Below, one piece after another: positions 8,101-13,220 of a stretch of 13,220 nt of DNA. Below the pieces are notes generated by a model. That model made no database searches, was not told where the DNA came from, and saw nothing but the letters and a program-made list of their open reading frames with translations. Position 1 is the first letter of the stretch. Each line of letters opens with the position of its first letter. The stretch spans positions 1-13,220 of the forward strand of contig CAMJTZ010000041.1 in assembly GCA_946408865.1 (NCBI GenBank), given 5' to 3'. This DNA comes from an uncultured Clostridia bacterium. GTDB lineage: Bacteria; Bacillota_A; Clostridia; Christensenellales; Aristaeellaceae. The position numbers and the translations under genes are program-made.

Positions 8101-8875
8101 ACACGACCATACCGCTGCCGTCCGTGACTGCGGAAGCAAGCACTTCCCCTGTTTCATTCAGCAGGTAAACCGTTATGTCCTTTACGCCGCCCTCGGCAGA
8201 AGCAGAGGTCTGGGTACCGTTTGCGTTTTTGTCAAAGAAGACCTGTACCCGGATATTTCCGGTTCCGTTTCCCTGAATGCCGGCCGGAACCGGTTCGGGC
8301 GTCGTTTCCGGCATGCCGGTATAGGGCGGCAGTGTGGGCGTCTGAACCGGGCCGTTCTGTTCCGGCGCCTCGACAGGTTCATCGTCCTCCGGCGTTATCT
8401 CAGGCAGCGTCTCCGGGAGGATCTCCGGCACCGCGGTTCTTCCGCCGGGAACCGGCACTGCTGCCGGAGGTTCGGGGGTCACAGCCGGCGGTTCAGGGGT
8501 AACGATCCGGGTCTTCCGCTGATATACCGTCACCGGGATCATCTGTGCGCCCGCGCCGGATACATCCGTCGTCAGGCTGGCAGTACTCAGGTCCCAGCCG
8601 GGAGCAAAGCTTTGCGGAACCGGTTCAATCCGGATCCGGTCCATGCTGCTTAGGGTCAGGGTTTCCCGTCCGGCCGCGATGGTTCCGATTTCCTGTCCGT
8701 TCTGATAGATCCGGAAATTGCCGTCCGCCGTGACGGACCGCCAGGATCCGTCCTCTGCAGGAACCATACCGGTCAGGTAAATGCCGACCGTCACCATGTC
8801 CGCATGCGCCGTCGTCCACAGTCCCAGCACTGCAGCACACAGGATCAGGAGCAGAAAACGTTTTGCTTTGCTCAT
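5123..8875 (-). CDS. Giant secreted SdrD-B/Cna-B-like repeat protein
   Basis: A 1250-residue exported protein. The start at 8875 is chosen because GGAGG (8887-8891) precedes it by 11 nt and a proper signal peptide (MSKAKRF, hydrophobic core, AHA|D, cleavage near 25) begins there; a longer reading from GTG at 8938 has no binding site and lies in a hairpin. After an N-terminal domain (about 26-123) and a Thr/Pro/Glu-rich linker (to about 203), nine immunoglobulin-like B repeats follow, beginning near 207, 328, 439, 558, 670, 782, 893, 1004 and 1116. Most start G-x-x-W/Y-x-D-x-N-x-N/D-G-x-x-D-x-G-E, a calcium-binding-type loop as in staphylococcal Sdr B repeats, and contain DG-x-Y-x-F/L-x-x-L-x-P-G-x-Y. 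Such repeats act as rigid stalks on cell surfaces. No LPxTG motif, C-terminal membrane segment or charged tail is present; it ends GATQNWIPDY. Adhesive or stalk role is inferred. Confidence 0.9.
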   Translation of the reverse strand: MSKAKRFLLLILCAAVLGLWTTAHADMVTVGIYLTGMVPAEDGSWRSVTADGNFRIYQNGQEIGTIAAGRETLTLSSMDRIRIEPVPQSFAPGWDLSTASLTTDVSGAGAQMIPVTVYQRKTRIVTPEPPAVTPEPPAAVPVPGGRTAVPEILPETLPEITPEDDEPVEAPEQNGPVQTPTLPPYTGMPETTPEPVPAGIQGNGTGNIRVQVFFDKNANGTQTSASAEGGVKDITVYLLNETGEVLASAVTDGSGMVVFSNLPDGNYRTKMFLPDGWYFTPFGGENSVTLNAYRLTAASSQTSGIVTVAAGTESEQGIGIHNKASSMGGFIWLDETVDGLCKEDEARIPGVRIQLKHETEELVYETESGEDGTWKIGHLYPGRYTLSVAWRPEGLMLTRYTQSRGLRSFLTSDNPRRIVDAAGTDQNNMNIGFNWATQITGRCYLDANYNGKYDEGEAPLPGVRVYARFTFDDKEAGTAVSGADGTYTLSGLRKGRYNIQVILPDDGSIYSKAAPREEGGNLFGPRGDRRDQMLQNVSLSDAEMRVMNIGAIYPASVTGTVYYDDNFSAGKDGNERTAGSFPVTIVDADGNTAAADKTNMSGVYELTGLTPGEYSLQVQATRGYAFTKPGEGNVIRNLTQGQGTSASFRVELGERITGKDIGMIRPGTVKGTVFADRNDNGMRDPGEEGLQGVTVRLMHETEGEAFRADIGADGGFVFDAVMPGRYYLEYTLPERSVFAKTTAGGNEISGEGRTGRTESFDFVTGEMRTAPLCGALLLGRIEGTAWHDSDGDGVRGSEEMLAGVTVELVPSRGDLETVTVVTDETGAFLLDQLRPDMYQLTVKCPDGFVLSRTDYLALPLKAGVREQTVPLEVQMGAEWVNQAAGAVLPASISGQLWMDENNNGLFDEGERTPAGYTLSVIDEYTGKIFDTPVTDAEGCFSAAGMIPGSFTVSMTMDERTLAPKAGDSVFREEDGALVLTGIQLREDEARSGLLLGIVRYTEISGQAWIDRGESMEALTGVQMTLKDTDGNVIAAAETDSTGVYRLQHLMPGRFTLEAAAPEGCVLIEPGDPRLSDTVRSVITHPANRLGSTDPIGLKMDQDMNRMDIGCVLPGRLGDYCWLDLNGDGLQAGDEPGIPNVRIELLRDGNAVAETVTDQYGFYRFVDLYPATYVMKVYAPDEVKPTRRRTDLPMIASVLEESEEPVVYSVPLTVESNRALYDADLGFVCRKNGVMPAGTGQGATQNWIPDY
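5189..8257 (-). repeat. Nine tandem B-type (SdrD-like) protein repeats
   Basis: Repeat starts within the protein are separated by 121, 111, 119, 112, 112, 111, 111 and 112 residues, close to the 110-113 residues known for Sdr B repeats. The copies are well diverged, so the array is old and not a recent DNA duplication. The metal-binding loop is well formed in copies beginning near 439, 670, 782, 893 and 1116 (for example DENNNGLFDEGE), weak near 328 and 558, and essentially lost near 1004 (DRGESMEALTG). Confidence 0.85.
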
Positions 8876-8886
8876 TGTAAAGGCAG

Positions 8887-8891
8887 CCTCC
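8887..8891 (-). promoter_or_regulatory. Shine-Dalgarno of the SdrD-B-like gene
   Basis: GGAGG on the minus strand, 11 nt before the ATG at 8875 and 9 nt downstream of the inverted repeat. It decides for the shorter start, which places the signal peptide at the N-terminus. Confidence 0.75.
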
Positions 8892-8900
8892 GATAACAGA

Positions 8901-8940
8901 CTGTGACGCGCTTTCAGTTCTTTCAGAGAGCGCGTCACAG
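8901..8940 (-). promoter_or_regulatory. Perfect 12-bp inverted repeat in the lipoprotein to repeat-protein gap
   Basis: CTGTGACGCGCT (8901-8912) is the exact reverse complement of 8929-8940, with a 16-nt spacer that can extend pairing by three more pairs including one G-U. No T-tract follows on either strand, so it is not a classical intrinsic terminator. It could be a stable RNA hairpin that protects or processes mRNA, a partial terminator, or a palindromic protein-binding site. It lies just upstream of the ribosome binding site of the repeat-protein gene. Confidence 0.7.
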
Positions 8941-8966
8941 AAATTTCAGTGTTTTCCGGATCCGTT

Positions 8967-9803
8967 TCAGTTCGCCAGTTTCATGGAATGCCGGATCTTG
9001 TTGTATACCCCGTCCGCATAGGTGTCCGCCAGTCCGCGCGGATAGCTGACGTGCATGATGTACAGGGTCTTGTTCACCGTATTGACAATGATGCGGCCGG
9101 CGACGCCGGTTTCCTCCTTGTTGTTCAGAATCCCCTTGTAGGCCAGATACACGCCGTTCCCGTCAATGAAGAAGCGGGCAGCGGTATCGGAAGGATCGAA
9201 AGACTTGAAATTCAAAGCGCTCCGGACATTGTCCGCCTGTGCTTTGACTTCCTTGATCAGTTCCTTCTGGGTATAATCCTTGCCGACATTCACGGTACGG
9301 ATTTCAGCCTTTGCTTCGTAATCCATGGCAGGATTCGGATCCGTCAGCGTATAGAGGTCCGCAGCGGTATCATCCGGGATCCATCCCGCAGGACCTTCAA
9401 AGACCAGACGCAGATTGTTGGCCGTATAATTGGCATAGGAGAATGTAACCTTTGGAAGCGGAGTGGGGGTAGGCTTATCCACCGGATCGATCAGCACAGG
9501 CGTCGCGCCGGCGAATTCGCTCTGCATAACCGGGGCTGCGGTAACAGGATTGCCGCCGGTAACGGCTTCCGCGCCGCCGCCTTCTTCCTGGGTAGGATCA
9601 TAGCTTCCGTCGTTAAAATTGATCTGCTGTGCGGGAGCCGCCTGCTCCTGCGGAACAGCGGTCGGCTGCTGGACAGCTGTCTGCTGACCCGCGCTGCTGC
9701 CCTGCAGGGGCTGATTCGGGAATTCTTCCTGCTGCTGACCGCAGGCCGTCAGAACCAGGGCAGCGCACAGTACCAGAACCAGGCAAAGAATCTTTTTCGA
9801 CAT
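8967..9803 (-). CDS. Lipoprotein with Gln/Pro-rich linker and PsbP/DUF1795-like domain
   Basis: A 278-residue membrane-anchored lipoprotein. The signal peptide ends in the lipobox LTAC, so Cys21 would be lipidated and the protein held on the outer face of the membrane. Residues 22 to about 118 are low complexity, rich in Gln, Ala and Pro, ending with a PTPTPLP hinge. The globular part (about 119-278) starts VTFSYANYTANNLRLVF and contains a Gly-Trp-Ile-Pro segment, VAGRIIVNTVNKTLYIMHVS, and a final helix ending IRHSMKLAN; this layout recalls PsbP/Mog1/DUF1795-type lipoprotein domains, a weak resemblance judged by eye. The ATG at 9803 is preferred to one 36 nt upstream because GGAGGG (9811-9816) precedes it by 7 nt and the signal peptide begins there. 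It follows yhaM by 32 bp. Function unknown. Confidence 0.88.
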   Translation of the reverse strand: MSKKILCLVLVLCAALVLTACGQQQEEFPNQPLQGSSAGQQTAVQQPTAVPQEQAAPAQQINFNDGSYDPTQEEGGGAEAVTGGNPVTAAPVMQSEFAGATPVLIDPVDKPTPTPLPKVTFSYANYTANNLRLVFEGPAGWIPDDTAADLYTLTDPNPAMDYEAKAEIRTVNVGKDYTQKELIKEVKAQADNVRSALNFKSFDPSDTAARFFIDGNGVYLAYKGILNNKEETGVAGRIIVNTVNKTLYIMHVSYPRGLADTYADGVYNKIRHSMKLAN

Positions 9804-9810
9804 GTTGCAT

Positions 9811-9816
9811 CCCTCC
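9811..9816 (-). promoter_or_regulatory. Shine-Dalgarno that fixes the lipoprotein start
   Basis: GGAGGG on the minus strand, 7 nt before the ATG at 9803. A longer in-frame start at 9839 would overlap the end of yhaM and put 12 polar residues ahead of the signal peptide. Confidence 0.75.
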
Positions 9817-9835
9817 GTTATTTGTTGTCCGCGCT

Positions 9836-10795
9836 TCATTCCGCGTCGTCCGTATAGATCGGGTGGTATACTCTCCGGTCCAGGCTGAAGACCTTTTCGC
9901 TGAATGCTCCGTCCGGTGTTTTGTCCTCCACGCTCTTCATGGTATTCATCCGCGCATCCATGATATCAATCCAGTGCAGCGCTTCCGCCTCGGGGAACAT
10001 GGGCGCTTTCGGACTGCCGTATTCACTCTCGCCGTGATGACTCAGGAGCATATGTTCCAGCAGCACGACCGTCTCACCGTGAATGCCGAGACGGTCCGCA
10101 ACCCGGTTCAGGTTCGTGATTCCCCGCACCAGATGTCCCAGCAGCTGTCCGTCCCGGGTATAGTCTGTCACATTGCCGGCCTGATCGCTCTTCAGCTCGT
10201 CGATCTTTCCCAGATCGTGGATGATGACGCCCGCCAGCAGCAGGTCCCGGTTCATCCAGGGATAAACCTCCAGCATGGCTTTTGCCACACGCAGCATGTC
10301 GGACGTGTGATGCAGCAGTCCGCTGCGTTCCGCATGGTGCATCCGCTGCGCCGCCGGGAACCAGTTCAGGTCCCCGCCGGCTGCCTCCAGCATGCCTTCC
10401 GTCAGCTTTCGCAGCTTCTCGCTTGTGAACGAGGCGACCGTTTCCCGGATTTCTTTCATCATGTCCTCCGGCTTCCGGGGTGCGCAGGGAACCAGCAGGC
10501 TCATATCCACCGGGTCTTCCGGCGTGCTCTTCCGCCATTTCTCCACCCGCAGCTGCAGCCTTCCGTTGTATTCCTGTACCGTACCGCGGACCTTCACGGC
10601 GTTCCCGGTCTCCGGCACTTCCTCCATGGAATCCCAGTTCCAGATCTTGCAGTTGATCTCACCCGTGCGGTCGGTCAGATTCATGTCCACATAATCGTTT
10701 CCTTTGACGTCCTTCCGCTTTTCGGCAGAGCGCACCAGCAGGAATCCCTCGTACCGCATATCCTTCTGCAGCTGGCAAACGGTATAATTCTCCAT
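9836..10795 (-). CDS. yhaM: YhaM-type 3'-5' exoribonuclease (OB fold plus HD domain)
   Basis: A 319-residue cytoplasmic protein, matching the usual 310-320 of YhaM. The N-terminal part (about 12-92) is an OB-fold nucleic-acid-binding domain (GFLLVRSAEKRKDVKGNDYVDMNLTDRTGEI split over 17-47, then VKVRGTVQEYNGRLQL). The C-terminal half is an HD phosphohydrolase domain: H162/H163 in LLHHTSDML, the H193-D194 pair in IIHDLGKIDEL, H253/H254 in LSHHGE, and D280 near ALHWIDIMDARMN, the metal ligands expected of the family. YhaM trims RNA from the 3' end in Bacillota and has been linked to DNA replication in Bacillus subtilis. AAGGAG precedes the ATG by 5 nt. It lies 43 bp after dnaB, consistent with co-transcription. 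Confidence 0.94.
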   Translation of the reverse strand: MENYTVCQLQKDMRYEGFLLVRSAEKRKDVKGNDYVDMNLTDRTGEINCKIWNWDSMEEVPETGNAVKVRGTVQEYNGRLQLRVEKWRKSTPEDPVDMSLLVPCAPRKPEDMMKEIRETVASFTSEKLRKLTEGMLEAAGGDLNWFPAAQRMHHAERSGLLHHTSDMLRVAKAMLEVYPWMNRDLLLAGVIIHDLGKIDELKSDQAGNVTDYTRDGQLLGHLVRGITNLNRVADRLGIHGETVVLLEHMLLSHHGESEYGSPKAPMFPEAEALHWIDIMDARMNTMKSVEDKTPDGAFSEKVFSLDRRVYHPIYTDDAE

Positions 10796-10838
10796 TCATT
10801 CTCCTTCTGACAGTTTCTCTTTATTCCGTTCCGCATCA

Positions 10839-12206
10839 TCAGAACGGGGCATCCGCGGCCGGACCGGTATCCCTTGCCAGATTCGCAAAGGTCGTATATT
10901 CGCTCAGCCAGGCCAGCTTTACTGTCCCCAGAGGACCGTTTCTCTGTTTTGCGATAATCACTTCGCCGATATTCCGGTCTTCCGTTTCCTTGTTGTAATA
11001 CTCCTCCCGGTGCAGGAACATGACCACGTCCGCGTCCTGCTCGATAGATCCCGAATCCCGCAGGTCGCTCAGCACCGGCCGCTTGTCCGTCCGGTCCTTG
11101 TTGGCGCGGCTGAGCTGCGCACAGGCAATCACCGGCACCTTCAGATCCAGCGCGATCGCTTTGAGCTGGCGGCTGATTTCGCTGACTTCCAGCTGGCGGT
11201 TTTCCACGCGGCCGTCCGCCCGCATCAGTCCCAGATAATCCACAATGATCAGATCCAGGCCCCGGTCCATCATCATGCGCCGGCAGCGGGACCGCAGCTG
11301 GCTGGGTGTAATGCCCGCCGTATCGTCGATATACATGGGCGCGGCAGCCATAGGCGTCATGGATTTCGCCAGCTTCATCCAGTCCTCCGTCGAAACCGTT
11401 CCCTTCCGGACGCGCTGCATATCCACCCTGGCGTCGGAGCAAAGCACGCGCATGGCAATCTGCTCCCGCGGCATTTCCAGCGTGAATACCGCAACCTTCT
11501 TGCCCTGGTTCAGGCTGGCGTGCGCGGCGATATTCATCGCAAACGAAGTTTTCCCCATGGAAGGCCGCGCGCCGAGAACAATCAGTTCGCCGCCGTGCAG
11601 GCCGGTCAGGTAGTTGTCCAGATCAATGAACCCGGTCGGCACGCCTGCGATGGCGCCCTTCAGTCTGGCAAGTTCCTCAATCCGGTCGTACGCCCGGATC
11701 ACTACTTCGCCCAGCGGCTGAAGCGCCTCCCCGTCCGCGCGGTTCATTACAATATCGAAAATCGCCTTTTCTGCGGAAGCCAGGGTGTCTTCCAGCGGCG
11801 TCTGCTGCCGGTAGCATTCGCCGGAAATTTCTCTGCAGGCGCTGATCAGTTTCCGGAGTGTGCTCTTCTCCCGGACAATATCAATGTACGCCTTGACGTT
11901 CGCCGAAGTCGGCACCGCGTTCAGAATCCGCATCAGGGCAGCGTCTCCGCCGATACCCTCAAGTGTGCCGCGCCTGGCCAGTTCCGTATGAGCTGTCACC
12001 AGGTCGATCGGCGTGTGGTTCCGGTTCAGTTCGGACATCATCGAAAACAGTTCCCGATGCTCCGGCAGGTAGAAATCCTCTTCCTTCAGCAGTTCCATGG
12101 CCCGGAGCACGGCGGTGCTGTCCTGCAGCATTGCGCCCAGGACACTGACCTCCGCCTCATTGCTGTGCGGCGGCACAACCCCGTTCAGATTCTGCTCCTG
12201 ATCCAT
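10839..12206 (-). CDS. dnaB: Replicative DNA helicase DnaB
   Basis: A 455-residue hexameric 5'-3' helicase that unwinds DNA at the replication fork and recruits primase (named dnaC in Bacillus). The N-terminal domain begins VVPPHSNEAEVSVLGAML, as in all DnaB. The RecA-like domain has Walker A GARPSMGKTS at 212-221 (Lys219), Walker B LDLIIVDYLGLM with Asp323, the DLRDSGSIEQDADVVMFLHR motif at about 381-400, and EVIIAKQRNGP. Length is normal and no intein is present. I chose the ATG at 12206 with GGAAGG 7 nt upstream; an in-frame TTG at 12227 adds 7 residues and has a poorly spaced AAGGA, so it is less likely. It follows rplI by 48 bp. Confidence 0.97.
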   Translation of the reverse strand: MDQEQNLNGVVPPHSNEAEVSVLGAMLQDSTAVLRAMELLKEEDFYLPEHRELFSMMSELNRNHTPIDLVTAHTELARRGTLEGIGGDAALMRILNAVPTSANVKAYIDIVREKSTLRKLISACREISGECYRQQTPLEDTLASAEKAIFDIVMNRADGEALQPLGEVVIRAYDRIEELARLKGAIAGVPTGFIDLDNYLTGLHGGELIVLGARPSMGKTSFAMNIAAHASLNQGKKVAVFTLEMPREQIAMRVLCSDARVDMQRVRKGTVSTEDWMKLAKSMTPMAAAPMYIDDTAGITPSQLRSRCRRMMMDRGLDLIIVDYLGLMRADGRVENRQLEVSEISRQLKAIALDLKVPVIACAQLSRANKDRTDKRPVLSDLRDSGSIEQDADVVMFLHREEYYNKETEDRNIGEVIIAKQRNGPLGTVKLAWLSEYTTFANLARDTGPAADAPF

Positions 12207-12254
12207 ATAACGACCTTCCGCCACCAAATATTCCTTAAGCCTTCAAAGCACGGA

Positions 12255-12707
12255 TCACTTTTTGATCGGCTGCACATCCAGCTTCATCTTCGTTGTGATT
12301 CCGGAATACAGCCATACAGAGATCTCCCGGACGCCGGTTTCCCGGATCGGATCGCCGATATCGATCTTCCGCTTATCTGCCTTGATTCCGTGCTGTTTTT
12401 CCAGCGCTTCCGCCACTTCCGCGCTCGTTACGCTGCCATACAGGCGGCCCTTATCGCCGCACTTGACTTCCAGCACGATGACCTTGTTCTTCAGAAGTTC
12501 GGCCTTGGCCTGTGCCTCCGCTTTCAGTTCCGCTTCCCGGGCATCCTGCGCGGCGCGCTTGCGCTCGATCTCCTTCAGCGTTCCGGGCGTCGCTTCCGCT
12601 GCCAGCTTCTGGGGAAACAGGAAATTCCTGGCATACCCGTCGCTGACAGTCAGGATATCATCCCGTTTGCCCATGTTCCGTACATCCTTCAGCAATACGA
12701 CCTTCAT
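12255..12707 (-). CDS. rplI: Large-subunit ribosomal protein bL9
   Basis: A 150-residue protein, the typical bL9 length. The N-terminal rRNA-binding domain shows the family signature [19 protein letters not shown], then [15 protein letters not shown] long charged helix (about 42-75) links to the C-terminal domain ([20 protein letters not shown] onward). bL9 binds 23S rRNA near the L1 stalk and helps maintain reading frame. Its ATG overlaps the stop of the upstream membrane-protein gene by 4 bp (ATGA), with GAGGAGG (12718-12724) inside that gene, so translation is probably coupled. Confidence 0.97.
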   Translation of the reverse strand: MKVVLLKDVRNMGKRDDILTVSDGYARNFLFPQKLAAEATPGTLKEIERKRAAQDAREAELKAEAQAKAELLKNKVIVLEVKCGDKGRLYGSVTSAEVAEALEKQHGIKADKRKIDIGDPIRETGVREISVWLYSGITTKMKLDVQPIKK

Positions 12708-13220
12708 TCCTGATCAGCCTCCTCTTTCGGACGCAGGTGACGTGCGTCCCTGCGTTGATCTATCACGCCCATGATCATCGGAATCAGCGGCGCCACCACG
12801 CTCAGTACCACAGACCAGGCGTTGCGTGCCACGCTGCGGATCCCCATGCGTTTTCCCATCCACTGCATCCAGCAGATGCCCTGGATCATAAAAGCAACCC
12901 GGAACACATCCGCGCACATCCATCCGAGGTACGCGCCGATGCCGTCCGCTGACATCAGGGCGATCACCCAACCGATACACAGCGCAAAAACCGCGGCGCC
13001 CATCCTGCGGGGCATATACCACTGCTCCAGCGGGGGAAATTCTCCCTTCGCGCCCTTTTTCCGGCGCCGCCAGTCCGGCAGGATCGTGCTCAGCAGCACC
13101 GTCAGAGCGGTATGGTATACCACGGTACTGCACAGCATCGGCGGGAGCATTTCTTCCAGGGATACCCGGAGGGTATAGAGCATCTGGACCTTCGTCGCTT
13201 CCGGAATAATGATGCTGCCC
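12704..13220 (-). CDS. DUF2232 (YybS-like) membrane protein, C-terminal part
   Basis: The frame is open to the right edge, about 12 codons beyond the first internal Met at 13183, so this is the end of a longer gene. The visible 171 residues are hydrophobic, with probably four membrane segments and a cytoplasmic charged tail ([16 protein letters not shown]). Features that match the DUF2232/YybS C-terminus are a Pro-Leu-Glu-x-Trp-x-x-Pro segment before a helix, the F-x-I-Q-G-x-x-x-x-x-W segment, and a final GVID followed by DARHL. YybS-like proteins precede rplI in Bacillota, which supports the call. The function is not established. In Bacillus subtilis gdpP lies between yybS and rplI; here it does not, and the two genes overlap by 4 bp. 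Confidence 0.8.
   Translation of the reverse strand, partial: GSIIIPEATKVQMLYTLRVSLEEMLPPMLCSTVVYHTALTVLLSTILPDWRRRKKGAKGEFPPLEQWYMPRRMGAAVFALCIGWVIALMSADGIGAYLGWMCADVFRVAFMIQGICWMQWMGKRMGIRSVARNAWSVVLSVVAPLIPMIMGVIDQRRDARHLRPKEEADQE

Noticed and set aside
5189..8257. Recent DNA tandem repeat or CRISPR-like array
   Set aside because: The regular period is at protein level only; the DNA copies are highly diverged and there are no short identical repeats with spacers.
6515..8653. Long plus-strand frames (6515-7669 and 7742-8653) opposite the repeat protein
   Set aside because: They mirror the repetitive coding of the SdrD-B-like gene and show no signal, motif or ribosome site of their own.
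8876..8938. GTG start adding 21 residues to the SdrD-B-like protein
   Set aside because: No Shine-Dalgarno precedes it, it would lie inside the inverted repeat, and it would push the signal peptide inward. The ATG at 8875 fits better.
8901..8940. Rho-independent terminator after the lipoprotein gene
   Set aside because: The hairpin is strong but no run of T follows on either strand, so I list it as a regulatory inverted repeat instead.
11010..12713. A 567-codon open frame on the plus strand across dnaB and rplI
   Set aside because: It is fully antisense to two clear conserved genes, has Arg/His/Gln-rich composition typical of a shadow frame in GC-rich DNA, and no ribosome site of note.

Overview
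This looks like chromosomal DNA of a Gram-positive, Clostridia-type member of the Bacillota, of fairly high GC. The evidence is strong purine-rich Shine-Dalgarno sites, consensus TTGACA/TATAAT promoters, a YhaM-type nuclease, and the order DUF2232 (yybS-like) - rplI - dnaB, which is a Bacillota arrangement. I see no phage, transposon, CRISPR or RNA gene. No stretch over 300 bases is without a gene.

Layout. (1) Left edge, minus strand: an EamA/DMT-family membrane transporter cut by the window edge, preceded by a 71-residue conserved-looking small protein. Both are driven by a perfect consensus promoter at 1167-1195. (2) Diverging on the plus strand from a promoter only 7 bp away (-35 to -35): trpS (tryptophanyl-tRNA synthetase), then a secreted protein with two zinc-ribbon-like CxxC/CxxC units and six Sel1 repeats. 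The unit ends at a strong, probably bidirectional terminator at 3305-3341. (3) The rest, 3366 to the right edge, is one long minus-strand gene run: DUF2232 membrane protein (partial) - rplI (bL9) - dnaB (replicative helicase) - yhaM (3'-5' exoribonuclease) - lipoprotein - giant SdrD-B-like repeat protein - L,D-transpeptidase. Gaps are small (from a 4-bp overlap to about 91 bp), so they are likely one operon or a chain of overlapping transcription units.

The upstream half of that run is core information processing (ribosome, replication, RNA turnover). The downstream half is a cell-envelope set: a lipoprotein with a Gln/Pro-rich linker, a 1250-residue secreted protein of nine SdrD-B/Cna-B-like beta-sandwich repeats with no sortase signal, and a YkuD L,D-transpeptidase carrying four peptidoglycan-binding domains. 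All three share Thr-Pro-rich linkers. A perfect 12-bp inverted repeat sits between the lipoprotein gene and the repeat-protein gene and may separate or tune expression of the two. The most interesting idea is that the repeat protein and L,D-transpeptidase form a sortase-independent wall-associated module. That is inference from gene order and domain content only.
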